Source: an uncultured Shewanella sp. (GTDB lineage: Bacteria > Pseudomonadota > Gammaproteobacteria > Enterobacterales > Shewanellaceae). From it: a DNA stretch of 64,000 nt. The first letter of the stretch is position 1. Each line of letters begins with the position of its first letter. This document shows, in pieces, positions 43,771 to 53,886 of this stretch. The notes beneath the pieces were generated by a model, which was not told the origin of the DNA, ran no database searches, and saw nothing but the letters and a program-made list of their open reading frames with translations. The position numbers were made by a program, and so were the translations under genes. The stretch lies in NCBI RefSeq assembly GCF_947495455.1, contig NZ_CANLZC010000010.1, positions 20,711-84,710 on the forward strand, given 5' to 3'.

Positions 43771-45180
43771 CTACAGGCTGTAATAAAGTTCAAATTCTAC
43801 TGGATGAGTAGTATTGTTAACTTTTTCAACATCTTCTTGCTTCAATTGAATATATGAATCGATGAAATCATTACAGAAAACGTTACCACGCGTTAAAAAC
43901 TCACGATCAGCATCGAGACAGTCAAGCGCTTCTTGTAACGAGGTGGCGACTTGTGGTATTTCTGCGGCTTCCTCTGCGGGTAAATCATAGAGATCTTTGT
44001 CCATTGCTTCCCCTGGATGGATTTTATTTTGAATACCATCTAGACCTGCCATTAACATGGCAGAAAAAGCAAGATATGGATTGGCCATAGGATCGGGAAA
44101 GCGGACTTCAATACGGCGTGCTTTTGCACTCGGCACCACCGGAATACGAATCGACGCTGAGCGGTTACGTGCAGAGTACGCTAGCATGACAGGGGCTTCA
44201 AAATGCGGAATTAAACGTTTATAAGAGTTCGTTGCTGGGTTTGTAAATGCATTAATGGCTTTTGCATGTTTAATGATCCCACCAATATAAAAAAGAGCTG
44301 TTTCACTTAAACCGCCATATTTATCACCAGCAAAAAGGTTGACCCCATCTTTAGCTAACGATTGATGTACGTGCATACCACTACCATTATCACCGACAAC
44401 CGGTTTTGGCATAAATGTCGCTGTTTTCCCGTAAGCATGTGCAACATTATGAATGACGTATTTTAGTACTTGTACTTCATCAGCTTTTAAGGTCAGTGAA
44501 TTAAAACGCGTGGCTATTTCATTTTGACCCGCTGTAGCGACTTCATGGTGATGAGCTTCAACGATTTGCCCCATTTCTTCAAGAACAAGACACATTGCAC
44601 TTCGTAAATCTTGAGATGAATCCACTGGTGCGACAGGGAAATAACCCCCTTTTACGCCTGGGCGATGGCCAGTATTACCTTCTTCATAACTTTTCCCTGA
44701 ATTCCAGCTGGCTTCTTCAGCATCGACTTTATAGAAGCAACCTGACATATCAGCGCCATATCTAACATCGTCAAATAAGAAAAATTCAGGTTCTGGCCCC
44801 ACGAGGACAGTGTCAGCAATACCCGTTGAGCGCATGTACTCTTCGGCTTTTTTAGCAATAGAGCGAGGATCGCGATTGTAGCCCGACATGGTCGTGGGTT
44901 CTAAAATATCACAGCGTATATTGGCTGTGACATCAGCAGTAAAAGGATCGAGCACAAAGCTACTGGGATCAGGCATTAATACCATGTCAGATTCATTAAT
45001 GCCTTTCCATCCAGAAATGGATGAGCCATCAAACATTTTGCCGTCTTCAAAAAAATCTTCATCAACTTGATGAGAAGGAATTGAGACATGTTGCTCTTTA
45101 CCTCGAGTATCGGTAAAACGCAAATCAACAAATTTAACTTCTAATTCTTGTAATTGCTGTAAAACTGATTCAGCTGACAT
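43771..45180 (-). CDS. glnA: Glutamine synthetase, type I
   Basis: A 469-residue GSI-beta enzyme making glutamine from glutamate, ammonia and ATP. The beta-grasp start ends in [13 protein letters not shown], and metal and substrate motifs include [28 protein letters not shown] and the ATP/active-site NRSASIRIP. Tyr398 in [10 protein letters not shown] is the adenylylation site, so GlnE control is expected. Upstream lie a sigma-54 promoter and two NtrC dyads. Confidence 0.98.
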   Translation of the reverse strand: MSAESVLQQLQELEVKFVDLRFTDTRGKEQHVSIPSHQVDEDFFEDGKMFDGSSISGWKGINESDMVLMPDPSSFVLDPFTADVTANIRCDILEPTTMSGYNRDPRSIAKKAEEYMRSTGIADTVLVGPEPEFFLFDDVRYGADMSGCFYKVDAEEASWNSGKSYEEGNTGHRPGVKGGYFPVAPVDSSQDLRSAMCLVLEEMGQIVEAHHHEVATAGQNEIATRFNSLTLKADEVQVLKYVIHNVAHAYGKTATFMPKPVVGDNGSGMHVHQSLAKDGVNLFAGDKYGGLSETALFYIGGIIKHAKAINAFTNPATNSYKRLIPHFEAPVMLAYSARNRSASIRIPVVPSAKARRIEVRFPDPMANPYLAFSAMLMAGLDGIQNKIHPGEAMDKDLYDLPAEEAAEIPQVATSLQEALDCLDADREFLTRGNVFCNDFIDSYIQLKQEDVEKVNNTTHPVEFELYYSL

Positions 45181-45265
45181 TATATAAAGTCTCCGAGTTG
45201 GGTAAAGTCACACTCTAATTTCATTGGCATCATATTTTTGGCTAGATGCGGTTTGAAGGACTAAT

Positions 45266-45281
45266 TGCGAGAGCTATGCCA
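45266..45281 (-). promoter_or_regulatory. Sigma-54 promoter of glnA
   Basis: The minus strand reads TGGCATAGCTCTCGCA, matching TGGCAC-N5-TTGCW with the GG and GC at exact spacing and two mismatches. It lies 86 bp before the start codon. Confidence 0.8.
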
Positions 45282-45345
45282 AGTCTATAACAATATGATT
45301 TTAAATAGATATGTAATATTTACCGAGCTAAAGGGGTCATGATTA

Positions 45346-45360
45346 GCACCATGATGGTGC
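45346..45360. promoter_or_regulatory. NtrC-binding dyad 1 of glnA
   Basis: GCACCATGATGGTGC is a perfect dyad of the NtrC type (GCACC-N5-GGTGC), 65-80 bp upstream of the -24 element. Confidence 0.88.
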
Positions 45361-45367
45361 ATTGCTT

Positions 45368-45382
45368 GCACATTGTTGGTGC
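45368..45382. promoter_or_regulatory. NtrC-binding dyad 2 of glnA
   Basis: GCACATTGTTGGTGC has one mismatch in the dyad. Its centre is 22 bp from dyad 1, two helical turns, allowing cooperative binding on one face. Confidence 0.78.
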
Positions 45383-45599
45383 TTTAATCGCATCATCTCA
45401 GTGCATTAAATAAACTAAGGTAAGGGAATAATAGGAAAGAGTAAATACTCTATAACTCATCATCTTACTCTAATGACTTTTATCGAATAGCGAACGATAT
45501 CGATGCGGCTGTAAAAAGTTATTTTATCAGACAGGTAAATGATCATGTATTGTGCAACTTATGTGACTTCGTTGTGCAATTGCAAATCATTTTGACTTA

Positions 45600-45863
45600 T
45601 ACCAATTCCATTATATAAGTGATCTTTTAGCGGGAATTCAACATGCTGTAGGCAAGGCAGATGATTGAAGCTAATAGTTATTCTATATCGAAAGCAGCTA
45701 ACGTAGCATAAAGTATGTTGAAACCCGCACAAAGTGAGCTGCTCAGACATTCCACTTCTGCGTTGCATTCATTTGAAAGGGAATCACCATTACTGCATAA
45801 ATGCGCCTTGAATTGAAAAGCCTGAGAAGCTCTGAATTGATCATCTATATAATGGAATTGGTA
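45600..45863 (+). mobile_element. MITE copy 2, 264 bp
   Basis: Complete copy. The left end TACCAATTCCATTATATAAG and the right end, as its reverse complement TACCAATTCCATTATATAGA, form 25-bp terminal repeats with two mismatches. The trinucleotide TTA flanks both sides (45597-45599 and 45864-45866). There is no coding frame of note. It lacks two internal blocks present in the 62.4-kb copy. It lies between glnA and typA, away from their control sites. Confidence 0.88.
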
Positions 45864-46132
45864 TTAAATATTGTCTGACTTGAATACTGACTTTTCATGA
45901 AGTATTACGAGTATTAACAGAGTATAAATAGAAGATTATTGACTCAATGTGCGCTTAGATCAGAATAAAAGCGGCTAAAAAAGCAAGTTTATTGTGATTG
46001 GTTAAAAATAATCCTGTGAGATTAGTCTAGCCTAGAGTAGAATAGCACGCTTTTTATCGTAACGAATAAAATGAAGCGCATTTGTTTCGTTATAATAACC
46101 CTATATTTATCCCGATGGTAAGAGGTTTAGCC
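45864..46132 (+). promoter_or_regulatory. Leader region of typA
   Basis: No gene. A TTGACT at 45941-45946 could be part of a promoter, but no strong -10 was seen at the right distance. The ribosome site AAGAGG lies eight bases before the GTG start of typA. Confidence 0.35.
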
Positions 46133-47950
46133 GTGTTAGAGAATTTACGTAACATCGCCATTATTGCACACGTTGATCATGGTAAAACTACCTTGGTTGA
46201 TAAGCTGCTGGCGCAGTCAGGAACCCTTGAGTCTCGAGGAGAAGCCACTGAGCGGGTGATGGATTCAAATGATCTTGAAAAGGAGCGTGGGATCACGATT
46301 CTGGCCAAGAACACTGCCATCAAGTGGAACGATTATCGTATTAATATCGTTGATACGCCAGGTCACGCCGATTTCGGTGGTGAAGTGGAGCGTGTTCTTT
46401 CAATGGTTGATTCAGTTTTATTGTTGGTCGATGCTGTCGATGGCCCTATGCCACAAACGCGTTTTGTAACTAAAAAAGCGTTTGCTCAAGGTCTTAAGCC
46501 AATTGTTGTTATTAACAAAATCGACCGTCCTGGCGCGCGTCCTGATTGGGTGATTGATCAAGTATTTGACTTATTCGACAACTTAGGTGCGACCGATGAG
46601 CAGCTAGATTTCCCTATTGTTTATGCGTCAGCATTAAATGGTTTTGCTTCACTTGACCCAGATGAGACAAGTGAAGATATGACGCCGTTGTTTGAAACTA
46701 TTGTTGAAAAAGTATCTTCACCTGATGCGGATGCAGAAGGCGATTTCCAAATGCAGATCTCGCAACTGGATTACAACTCATATGTAGGTGTTATCGGTGT
46801 TGGCCGCATCAAGCGTGGAAGCGTTAAAACGAATCAGCAAGTGACGATAGTGGGTGCTGATGGTAAGAAACGCAATGGCAAAATGGGCCAAGTACTAGGT
46901 TACATGGGGCTTGAGCGTCATGAAGTGGATGTTGCGAATGCGGGTGATATTGTTGCCATTACAGGTCTTGGTCAGCTGCAGATTTCAGATACTGTTTGTG
47001 CGACAACTACGGTTGAAGCATTGCCGCCGCTTTCGGTAGATGAGCCAACATTAACCATGACCTTTCAAGTGAATACGTCACCTTTTGCTGGTAAAGAAGG
47101 TAAGTACGTGACTTCACGTAATATTCTTGAACGTTTAGAACAAGAACTTGTTCATAACGTCGCACTTCGTGTTGAAGAGACTGACAGCCCAGATCGTTTC
47201 CGTGTATCAGGTCGTGGTGAGCTTCACCTTTCTATTTTGATTGAAAACATGCGTCGTGAAGGTTATGAGCTCGCGGTATCTCGTCCAGAAGTTATCGAGA
47301 AAGAAATCGATGGCGTACTCTGTGAGCCCTATGAAACATTAACCGTTGATGTTCAAGAAGAACATCAAGGTAGCGTGATTGAAAAATTAGGGATCCGTAA
47401 GGGTGACATGAAAGACATGCAGCTTGACGGTAAAGGTCGTGTTCGCATCGACTTTATTATTCCAAGTCGTGGCTTGATTGGCTTTCAAACAGAATTTATG
47501 ACTTCAACCTCTGGAACGGGCTTAATCTATCACTCTTTTGATCATTATGGTCCTGTTAAAGGTGGAGACATAGGTCAACGTCCACAAGGGGTGCTGATCT
47601 CTAATGCTACAGGTAAGGCACTGACCTTTGCCTTGTTTGGCTTGCAAGATCGTGGTCGCCTCTTTATTGGCCATGCAACTGAAGTTTATGAAGGTCAAGT
47701 GATTGGTCTACATGCACGCGCCAACGATCTAACGGTTAACTGCTTAAAAGGTAAGCAGCTGACTAACATGCGTGCTTCTGGTACGGATGAGGCGCAAGTA
47801 TTGACACCGCATATTGAAATGACACTTGAGCAAGCGCTAGAGTTCATCGATGATGACGAGTTAGTTGAAGTGACACCAGAGAATATTCGTGTTCGTAAGC
47901 GCTATTTGACCGAAAATGAGCGTAAGCGCCATAATCGTGCCAGCAAATAA
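46133..47950 (+). CDS. typA: Ribosome-associated GTPase TypA/BipA
   Basis: The GTG at 46133 gives 605 residues and begins [20 protein letters not shown] exactly as the family does; the frame extends further upstream but without support. G motifs are [19 protein letters not shown] and [12 protein letters not shown], with domains III and V shared with EF-G and a unique C-terminal domain ending [12 protein letters not shown]. BipA acts in 50S assembly and in growth under stress or low temperature. Confidence 0.97.
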   Translation: MLENLRNIAIIAHVDHGKTTLVDKLLAQSGTLESRGEATERVMDSNDLEKERGITILAKNTAIKWNDYRINIVDTPGHADFGGEVERVLSMVDSVLLLVDAVDGPMPQTRFVTKKAFAQGLKPIVVINKIDRPGARPDWVIDQVFDLFDNLGATDEQLDFPIVYASALNGFASLDPDETSEDMTPLFETIVEKVSSPDADAEGDFQMQISQLDYNSYVGVIGVGRIKRGSVKTNQQVTIVGADGKKRNGKMGQVLGYMGLERHEVDVANAGDIVAITGLGQLQISDTVCATTTVEALPPLSVDEPTLTMTFQVNTSPFAGKEGKYVTSRNILERLEQELVHNVALRVEETDSPDRFRVSGRGELHLSILIENMRREGYELAVSRPEVIEKEIDGVLCEPYETLTVDVQEEHQGSVIEKLGIRKGDMKDMQLDGKGRVRIDFIIPSRGLIGFQTEFMTSTSGTGLIYHSFDHYGPVKGGDIGQRPQGVLISNATGKALTFALFGLQDRGRLFIGHATEVYEGQVIGLHARANDLTVNCLKGKQLTNMRASGTDEAQVLTPHIEMTLEQALEFIDDDELVEVTPENIRVRKRYLTENERKRHNRASK

Positions 47951-48007
47951 TCTATCTGTTTATTCTTGTTTTCTTTTATAGGGACAAGAATAGAATCAAT
48001 AGTTAAT

Positions 48008-48041
48008 AAGCCTAGGGTGGAAACACACTAGGCTTTTTTTT
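48008..48041. terminator. Terminator of typA
   Basis: AAGCCTAG and CTAGGCTT form the stem, with further pairing in the loop, followed by TTTTTT. It lies 58 bp after the stop codon. Confidence 0.9.
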
Positions 48042-48074
48042 GTCTCTTTTGTAAAAGATAAGCCATTGTGGAAT

Positions 48075-48293
48075 TTAACTTTTATAGGTTGCGGCATCCA
48101 CAATGCACCAAATATGAAGAAGTACGCCGACGATACCGGGAATAATAAAAAACCACATCGCGTAACCTGCGCCAATAAAGACAAAAAACAATAGGGCGGC
48201 CAAAACACGTCCTTGCACGAGTTGTCCAAGTCCGGGAATGAAAAAGCTAGCAATGGCTGCAATGACATTACCTGCTGAACCTTGTTGAGACAT
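48075..48293 (-). CDS. Small two-helix TM2-like membrane protein
   Basis: A 72-residue protein with NVIAAIASFFIPGLGQLVQGRVLAALLFFVFIGAG, a glycine/proline turn between helices that resembles TM2-domain proteins, and a second helix ending HIWCIVDAATYK. AAAGG lies seven bases before the ATG. The role is unknown. It diverges from yihY. Confidence 0.7.
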   Translation of the reverse strand: MSQQGSAGNVIAAIASFFIPGLGQLVQGRVLAALLFFVFIGAGYAMWFFIIPGIVGVLLHIWCIVDAATYKS

Positions 48294-48375
48294 AGATCTA
48301 CCTTTGTAATTTGTTAATATAAACTGATACGGTTAAAGATACTTAAGCAGCTAGGGCAAAAGCAAGAGAAACCTT

Positions 48376-49254
48376 ATGAAAAAAATGACAAATATTAAAA
48401 AGCTTATTAGTCTCTTTCGAGGTTTTTGGGACTTTTGTGTACATTTATTTGAAAGATTAAAAACCGATCAAGTCAATATTCGTGCAGGGCACTTAGCTTA
48501 TGTGACCTTACTGTCATTAGTGCCTTTAGTCGCTGTTATGGTATCCATGCTATCCGCTTTTCCAGTATTTGTTGGTCTTAGAGATGAAATAGAAGGCTTT
48601 GTTTATAAAAACTTTTTACCTGCGGCTGGTGATACTGTTCAAGTGTATTTAAATGAATTTGTTGAAAATGCCTCAAAGGGGACAACAGTCGGAATTGCTG
48701 TATTAGTGCTGGTGGCTATCCTTCTGATTTCAGCCATTGATAAAGCGCTTAATAGTATTTGGCGAACTAAGGAAAAGAGGCGCAGTGTTGTGTCTTTTTC
48801 TATGTATTGGATGGTGTTGACCTTAGGTCCTGTATTAGTGGGGGCAAGTCTAGTGGCCAGTTCCTATATTGTCTCACTTAAAATTTTCAGTGATACGGAT
48901 CTTGTCAATGTGGCTCCTTTGGTCAAGCGCTTACCTATGTTGTTTTCTATGGCCGCATTTTTATTGTTGTATATGGTGGTTCCTAATCAAAAGGTGAAGT
49001 TTATTCATGCGTTGTTTGGTGCGTTTGTTGCAGCTCTTCTTTTTGAATTAAGTAAAAAAGGCTTTACTCTGTATGTCACTCAGTTTCCAACCTATGAAGC
49101 CATTTATGGCGCGCTAGCTTCTATTCCTATTTTATTTGTATGGGTTTATTTATCTTGGGTGATTGTATTAATTGGCGCAGAAATTACCGCGGCTTTGCCA
49201 GAGCATATTGATCAACAATTGCAGAAACTTATTGCAGAAGGAGATGAAGAATAA
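48376..49254 (+). CDS. yihY: YihY/BrkB-family inner-membrane protein
   Basis: A 292-residue protein with six helices. [32 protein letters not shown] is the family signature near residues 33-64, and the C-terminal helices contain [30 protein letters not shown]. Often annotated as virulence factor BrkB or, wrongly, RNase BN; its activity is unknown. dtd follows on the same strand, as in many gammaproteobacteria. Confidence 0.9.
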   Translation: MKKMTNIKKLISLFRGFWDFCVHLFERLKTDQVNIRAGHLAYVTLLSLVPLVAVMVSMLSAFPVFVGLRDEIEGFVYKNFLPAAGDTVQVYLNEFVENASKGTTVGIAVLVLVAILLISAIDKALNSIWRTKEKRRSVVSFSMYWMVLTLGPVLVGASLVASSYIVSLKIFSDTDLVNVAPLVKRLPMLFSMAAFLLLYMVVPNQKVKFIHALFGAFVAALLFELSKKGFTLYVTQFPTYEAIYGALASIPILFVWVYLSWVIVLIGAEITAALPEHIDQQLQKLIAEGDEE

Positions 49255-49324
49255 GCAGTATCACGGGTATAGATAGTGAGTGAATTTTAAAGTACCAATG
49301 TAATAATAGAAGTGAAAAATAACA

Positions 49325-49762
49325 ATGATTGCGTTAATTCAAAGAGTTAAACAGGCAAAAGTGGAAGTTAATGGCACAACTTGTGGTGAAATAAAACAAG
49401 GTTTATTAGTGCTGTTAGGTGTAGAGAAAGATGATACTCAAGAAAAAATGCAAAAGCTGGCTAAAAAAGTGATGCAATACCGAGTGTTTTCAGATGAAAA
49501 TGGCAAGATGAATTTAAATTTACAGCAAGTGTCGGGGGAGCTGTTAGTTGTTTCCCAATTTACGCTTGCAGCGAGTACGCAAAAAGGATTGCGCCCTAGT
49601 TTTTCAAGTGCAGCAAGTCCTGAGCTAGCTGAAGCACTTTATAATGATTTTGTTGTATTTTGTCAAAGTGAGGGGGTCAAGACTCAAACGGGACAATTTG
49701 CTGCGGATATGCAAGTCTCTTTAGTGAATGATGGGCCGGTAACTTTTAACTTACAAGTATAA
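49325..49762 (+). CDS. dtd: D-aminoacyl-tRNA deacylase
   Basis: A 145-residue enzyme that frees tRNA from mischarged D-amino acids. It begins [17 protein letters not shown] and has SQFTLAAST and the Gly-cisPro motif in [11 protein letters not shown], both essential family features. The length is standard. It lies 70 bp after yihY. Confidence 0.96.
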   Translation: MIALIQRVKQAKVEVNGTTCGEIKQGLLVLLGVEKDDTQEKMQKLAKKVMQYRVFSDENGKMNLNLQQVSGELLVVSQFTLAASTQKGLRPSFSSAASPELAEALYNDFVVFCQSEGVKTQTGQFAADMQVSLVNDGPVTFNLQV

Positions 49763-49796
49763 CGATTTGGCTTTTATGAGTTTATAGGGAGAATGA

Positions 49797-49979
49797 ATGA
49801 GCGTCGAAGTCATCGATATTAAAGGATTATTAAAAGCATTAACCTTTCGAATTTTTGAGTTATTCATAGATATTTTATGCGCTTTTATTCGACTTTATTG
49901 GTATTTAAAATGGAGCCTGAGTAAAGAGAAGTGGTCTCTTTATAGTCAGTATCACAGGTATTATACCCAAGCTAATTGA
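49797..49979 (+). CDS. Small hypothetical protein (60 aa)
   Basis: The frame starts at ATG 49797 with AGGGAG five to ten bases upstream, 34 bp after dtd. The product is amphipathic to hydrophobic in the centre (LTFRIFELFIDILCAFIRLYWYLKW) with a polar tail, so a membrane-associated peptide is likely. No family was recognised. The good ribosome site and operon position favour a real gene. Confidence 0.55.
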   Translation: MSVEVIDIKGLLKALTFRIFELFIDILCAFIRLYWYLKWSLSKEKWSLYSQYHRYYTQAN

Positions 49980-50021
49980 TTTATGTATTGTCATCTAGCA
50001 TGAGTATCAATGGAGTCAATG

Positions 50022-50615
50022 ATGTCTAAAGTCTTAGTATTAACTTCAAGCATATTAGGAGAACATTCTCAATCTCATAAACTGATTGATTATGCAATTG
50101 AGCAATTATCAGGTCAAAATGTGAATATGACCATTAGAGATTTAACAAACAGTCAGCTACCAGTGTTGGACGGTGAATTGGCGATGGCCTTAAGAGGGGC
50201 TGAAAGTTTAAATACTCGGCAACAAGATGTGCTATCTTTGTCAAATAGTTTAGTGAAAGAGTTAAAAGCACATGACAAAGTGATTATTACAGCCCCAATG
50301 TATAATTTTACCATTCCTATTCAATTGAAGCAGTGGATTGATCTTGTTGCTAGAGCGGGCGTCACTTTTAAATATACCAATGAAGGGCCCGTCGGATTAT
50401 TAACGGGTAAAAAAGCCATTGTCATTACCACTCGAGGTGGTGTGCATAAAAATAAGGCCAGCGATCACCTCGCTCCTTATTTGAAAACGGTGCTAGGGTT
50501 TATTGGGATCACAGAGCTTGAATTTATTTACGCAGAAGGCTTATCTATGGGAGGAACAATTGCTCAAGAAAGTATAGAAAAAGCCCAATTTGAATTAGAT
50601 TTATTACTCGCTTAA
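50022..50615 (+). CDS. azoR: FMN-dependent NADH-azoreductase
   Basis: A flavodoxin-fold quinone/azo reductase of about 197 residues. KVLVLTSSILGEHSQSHKL opens the FMN phosphate loop, APMYNFTIPIQLKQWIDLVARAG is the central signature and ITTRGGVH the second FMN loop. ATG 50022 has GGAG nine bases upstream; the in-frame ATG at 50010 overlaps that site. AzoR proteins mainly reduce quinones as protection against thiol and electrophile stress. Confidence 0.9.
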   Translation: MSKVLVLTSSILGEHSQSHKLIDYAIEQLSGQNVNMTIRDLTNSQLPVLDGELAMALRGAESLNTRQQDVLSLSNSLVKELKAHDKVIITAPMYNFTIPIQLKQWIDLVARAGVTFKYTNEGPVGLLTGKKAIVITTRGGVHKNKASDHLAPYLKTVLGFIGITELEFIYAEGLSMGGTIAQESIEKAQFELDLLLA

Positions 50616-50726
50616 ATTGACATTATGCCTTATGACATTTAAATCAAATAAGGCATAGCAATATAAAGCAAACAGCAGGCACGATATAAGAAAATACGAT
50701 CTCATAGGTATCAATAAGAAGTCCTT

Positions 50727-50741
50727 GCACCATAGTGGTTA
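50727..50741. promoter_or_regulatory. NtrC-like dyad upstream of the LruC operon
   Basis: GCACCATAGTGGTTA matches the dyad GCACCA-N3-TGGTGC at all but the last two bases. It lies about 120 bp upstream of the sigma-54 element at 50858. A second palindrome, TGCATTGCAAAATGCA (50779-50794), lies between them. Confidence 0.55.
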
Positions 50742-50857
50742 GGGCACTTTCTAACTTAAGAAAATGAATTTCATAATATGCATTGCAAAATGCAAATAAT
50801 CAGTTTGCTTATTTTTTCTTTTTACTCATTAACTTGAATTTTAAGGTTTTTATTTTT

Positions 50858-50873
50858 TGGCATAGCTTTTGCT
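50858..50873 (+). promoter_or_regulatory. Sigma-54 promoter of the LruC operon
   Basis: TGGCATAGCTTTTGCT matches TGGCAC-N5-TTGCW with a single mismatch and exact GG/GC spacing. It lies 36 bp before the start codon of the LruC-domain gene, on the same strand. Confidence 0.78.
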
Positions 50874-50909
50874 TTTATGTTGACTAACTGTGTCAGCGAA
50901 GGAGTTGCT

Positions 50910-53054
50910 ATGTTATTTTCAAAACAAATTTTATTTACCCTTACTTTGGGGATCACTTGTTCTGGGATCCTATATGCGGCACCTTTTGAGGAGTGCCCAA
51001 CCAAAGCCTTTATTATTCAAAAGCCCTCATCCTTACCTAAAAATTTTGGTGTTGATTTAGGCACGGGGAGCTATACCATTTTATCTAATGACATGGGAAG
51101 CGGTGCTGCATTTAACGGTGTTGGTTTTAATAAATTTGATCGTTATTTATATGGATGGGATTACGCCAGTGGTTCACTGGGTAGAGTGGGGACAGATCAT
51201 CAAGTTGTGGCATTGGATGTGAGTAAAGATGGTGCTTCAGCCAGTGCAGGCAATTTTTTTGTAGGCGATGTGGCATTAGATGAAAATGCTTGGTATGGAT
51301 ACCGGAAAAATAAAGGGCTATTTAAAGTGACTTTAGATGATCCGGATAATTATGAAATGACGTTAGTTGCAGGCAGTCAATCTAACGCGACTTATAATAT
51401 TACAGACTTTGCTTTTCATCCTGATAATGGATATTTATACACAGTCACTAATGGTACAAATGCAAAACTATTAAAAATAGACAAAGCTTCGGGGTCAGCT
51501 GAGGATTTAGGGACCGTTTTAACAGCCACACAGCGAGGCTTTACATTTGGTGCTCAGTTTTTCGATGTAAATGGCAATCTGTATATTAGTAACAATTCTG
51601 ATGGCAATATTTACAAAGTCTCTGATTTAGATGGTGAGCCCAGTGTGAGTGGCATTTTTGCTTATGGGCCCTCTTCTACCAGTAATGATGGCGCAAGGTG
51701 TGCATTAGCCGACGTGCCTGTTGGAGATTCTGTTGATTTTGGTGATGCGCCAGACTCTTATGGCAGTAATATTGCGAGCAACGGTGCTCGCCACAAGATT
51801 GTTTCAGGTATTCAGTTAGGTTCATTAATTGATAATGAAGGTGACGCTTATGCTTATCCTCTTTCTGATGATGTCAGTGATAATAGTGATGATGACGATG
51901 GTATTACTATGCCTACGGGGTTTGAAGTGGGTGAAGATACGGTATTAGTTGTTGATGTCGTAGGGAATGAAGGTTATCTCAATGCTTGGATTGACTTGAA
52001 TCATGATGGAGACTTCGATAGTGACGAACAAGTTATCGCCTCTGAATATATGGACGAAGGTGAGAATATTGTCATTATTCAAATACCAAGCTGGGTTGAG
52101 GCAGGTGAGACTTGGGCACGCTTTCGTTTGAGTACTACGCAAAGTTTAGGGGCGACAGGTGGTGCAGCAGATGGTGAAGTCGAAGATTATCCTATCACGA
52201 TAACAGAAACTGGAGTCACAACGGGTTATTATCCTGTTGGAACGCAAGGTGTGGCGACGATTGTCTATGAAGATCTCTATCCACTTGAAGGGGATTATGA
52301 TTTTAACGATGTGGTAATGGAAGTTAAAATTAATGAGTTTGAAAAAGACGGGAAGGTTAGACGAGTTAAAATAGAAGTCAAAGTATTAGCTGTGGGAGCA
52401 ACATTTCATAATGGTTTTGGTATTCAATTGCCCGGTATTCCACGCTCTGCGATAAAAGAGTCTGCGATCCGCTGGGATTTAGATGGCGTAAATCAATCCC
52501 ATGCAATTCTTGAAGAAGGGCAAACTAATGCCGTCTTTATTTTTACCGAGGATGTCCATTCTTACACTACCGTTCCCTTTGGCTGTGAATTTCTAGGTAC
52601 ACAATTAGGTTGTACTCAAACTGAGCATCCGACTTGGACTCTGACGATTCCTTTTGAAACGCCAATAGACAGTAATGACATGCCTGAATTGCCATACGAT
52701 CCGTTTATTTTTGCTAATCCTAATCTTCCACATGGTTGGTTACCAGAAGCGGTACTGGGTGGTAATCCTGGTCGTGCTTTAGAGGTGCATCTTAAAAATA
52801 AAGCGCCTACGGATAAGTTTGATACGCGGTTATTTGGTACTGGAGATGATGCATCAAACCCCAGTGAAGGACTTTATTTTCAAAATGCGAATGGCATGCC
52901 TTGGGCATTAATTATTCCAGAAAGATGGTCATACCCAGTTGAAAGAATACCGTTAAATGAAGCCTATCCAGAATTTGTTGATTATGCATTGGGTAACGGT
53001 AATGCCAATTGGTATCAAAATGCTGACACAGGTTTAATTATTCCAAACAAGTAG
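50910..53054 (+). CDS. Secreted LruC/GEVED-domain protein
   Basis: ATG 50910 (AAGGAG six bases before) gives 714 residues with a signal peptide ending LYAA. Residues 30-270 look like a beta-propeller-type module (repeats of VGDVALDEN, DFAFHPDNGYLYTVTNG). A GEVED domain follows, with an Asp-rich Ca-binding-like loop IDLNHDGDFDSDEQ and GAADGEVEDYPITI. The C-terminal 260 residues are an LruC domain (YEDLYPLEGDYDFNDVVMEVKINE, WALIIPERWSYPVE). Such proteins are exported and of unknown function. A repeat lipoprotein follows 11 bp downstream. Confidence 0.82.
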   Translation: MLFSKQILFTLTLGITCSGILYAAPFEECPTKAFIIQKPSSLPKNFGVDLGTGSYTILSNDMGSGAAFNGVGFNKFDRYLYGWDYASGSLGRVGTDHQVVALDVSKDGASASAGNFFVGDVALDENAWYGYRKNKGLFKVTLDDPDNYEMTLVAGSQSNATYNITDFAFHPDNGYLYTVTNGTNAKLLKIDKASGSAEDLGTVLTATQRGFTFGAQFFDVNGNLYISNNSDGNIYKVSDLDGEPSVSGIFAYGPSSTSNDGARCALADVPVGDSVDFGDAPDSYGSNIASNGARHKIVSGIQLGSLIDNEGDAYAYPLSDDVSDNSDDDDGITMPTGFEVGEDTVLVVDVVGNEGYLNAWIDLNHDGDFDSDEQVIASEYMDEGENIVIIQIPSWVEAGETWARFRLSTTQSLGATGGAADGEVEDYPITITETGVTTGYYPVGTQGVATIVYEDLYPLEGDYDFNDVVMEVKINEFEKDGKVRRVKIEVKVLAVGATFHNGFGIQLPGIPRSAIKESAIRWDLDGVNQSHAILEEGQTNAVFIFTEDVHSYTTVPFGCEFLGTQLGCTQTEHPTWTLTIPFETPIDSNDMPELPYDPFIFANPNLPHGWLPEAVLGGNPGRALEVHLKNKAPTDKFDTRLFGTGDDASNPSEGLYFQNANGMPWALIIPERWSYPVERIPLNEAYPEFVDYALGNGNANWYQNADTGLIIPNK

Positions 53055-53065
53055 AGGGAATGACG

Positions 53066-53839
53066 ATGAATAATTCAATGTATAAAAGAGTATGTATTGT
53101 AGGCTTATTTTCCCTACTGGTTGCTTGTGGAGGCGGAGGAGGCGGGGATGATTCTAGTTCTTCCAGTTCTTCAACTACGGCGAGTGATAATGGCTCTGCA
53201 GCGGCAAGTTCCACAGGTGATACTAGTACAACTAGCGCGACTGATGATAGCTCAACAAGCACAACCGTGGCTACTGATACCAGTACAACTAGCGCGACTG
53301 ATGATAGCTCAACAAGTACAACTATGGCTACTGATACCAGTACAACTAGCGCGACTGATGATAGCTCAACAAGTACAACCATGGCTACTGATACCAGTAC
53401 AACTAGCGCGACTGATGATAGTTCAACAATTACAACGGTGGCTGCAGATCTTGTCGAAGAAGAGCCTGCAGAGGTGACTAATGATGAGCAAGCTGCGGTC
53501 GATATGACATCATTAAGCGAGTTGGTTGTTGATTCGAGTAATGAGTTGCTCTCTGAGTATACTTTGTTTGTAGGTATAGATACGGGAAATACTGATAGAG
53601 CCTATGTCTCTATTTGTGAGGAGTTTGTGACCAAGGATGAAGGTGGTTATAAGGTTGATTACGATACTTGCCTATTAAGAGGGCCATTAAATGAAGGCGT
53701 ATTGGCTGCGAACCTTGTATTGGGGAGTGCGCAACAGGAATTGATTGTTGCTATTTGGACCTTTGATGGCAGTCAACCGACTTATCATGTATGGAATTAT
53801 GATGAAAACTCAAGCAATCAAAGTTTGATGATCAACTGA
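53066..53839 (+). CDS. Lipoprotein with Ser/Thr/Asp repeat stalk
   Basis: ATG 53066 is preferred because GAGGGA is six bases upstream; the ATG at 53060 touches it. The lipobox LLVAC is followed by a polyglycine run and a Ser/Thr/Asp-rich stalk with four 19-residue repeats (DTSTTSATDDSSTSTT plus three residues). A globular C-terminal domain of about 110 residues (LLSEYTLFVGIDTGNTDRAYVS to the end) follows. It probably extends from the outer membrane. It is co-transcribed with the LruC-domain gene. Confidence 0.75.
   Translation: MNNSMYKRVCIVGLFSLLVACGGGGGGDDSSSSSSSTTASDNGSAAASSTGDTSTTSATDDSSTSTTVATDTSTTSATDDSSTSTTMATDTSTTSATDDSSTSTTMATDTSTTSATDDSSTITTVAADLVEEEPAEVTNDEQAAVDMTSLSELVVDSSNELLSEYTLFVGIDTGNTDRAYVSICEEFVTKDEGGYKVDYDTCLLRGPLNEGVLAANLVLGSAQQELIVAIWTFDGSQPTYHVWNYDENSSNQSLMIN
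53219..53446 (+). repeat. Four 57-bp coding repeats in the lipoprotein gene
   Basis: Units start at 53219, 53276, 53333 and 53390, in frame and near-identical; the last unit has the most changes. The near identity points to recent expansion or active homogenisation. Confidence 0.9.
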
Positions 53840-53853
53840 ACCTGTTAGCTTTT

Positions 53854-53881
53854 AAAAAGGGGAAATGATTTTCTCCTTTTT
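53854..53881. terminator. Terminator between lipoprotein and glycosyltransferase genes
   Basis: AAAAAGGGGAA pairs with TTCTCCTTTTT (one G-U) around a 6-nt loop, between convergent genes. Confidence 0.85.
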
Positions 53882-53886
53882 AATTG

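Noticed and set aside
45559..45768. 69-codon minus-strand frame in the MITE at 45.6 kb
   Set aside because: It is not preserved in the 62.4-kb copy, whose extra blocks disrupt it, so it is not a conserved element-encoded protein.
53038..53382. Minus-strand 114-codon frame across the lipoprotein repeats
   Set aside because: Repetitive Val/Leu-rich antisense of the Ser/Thr repeats, with no start context of its own.
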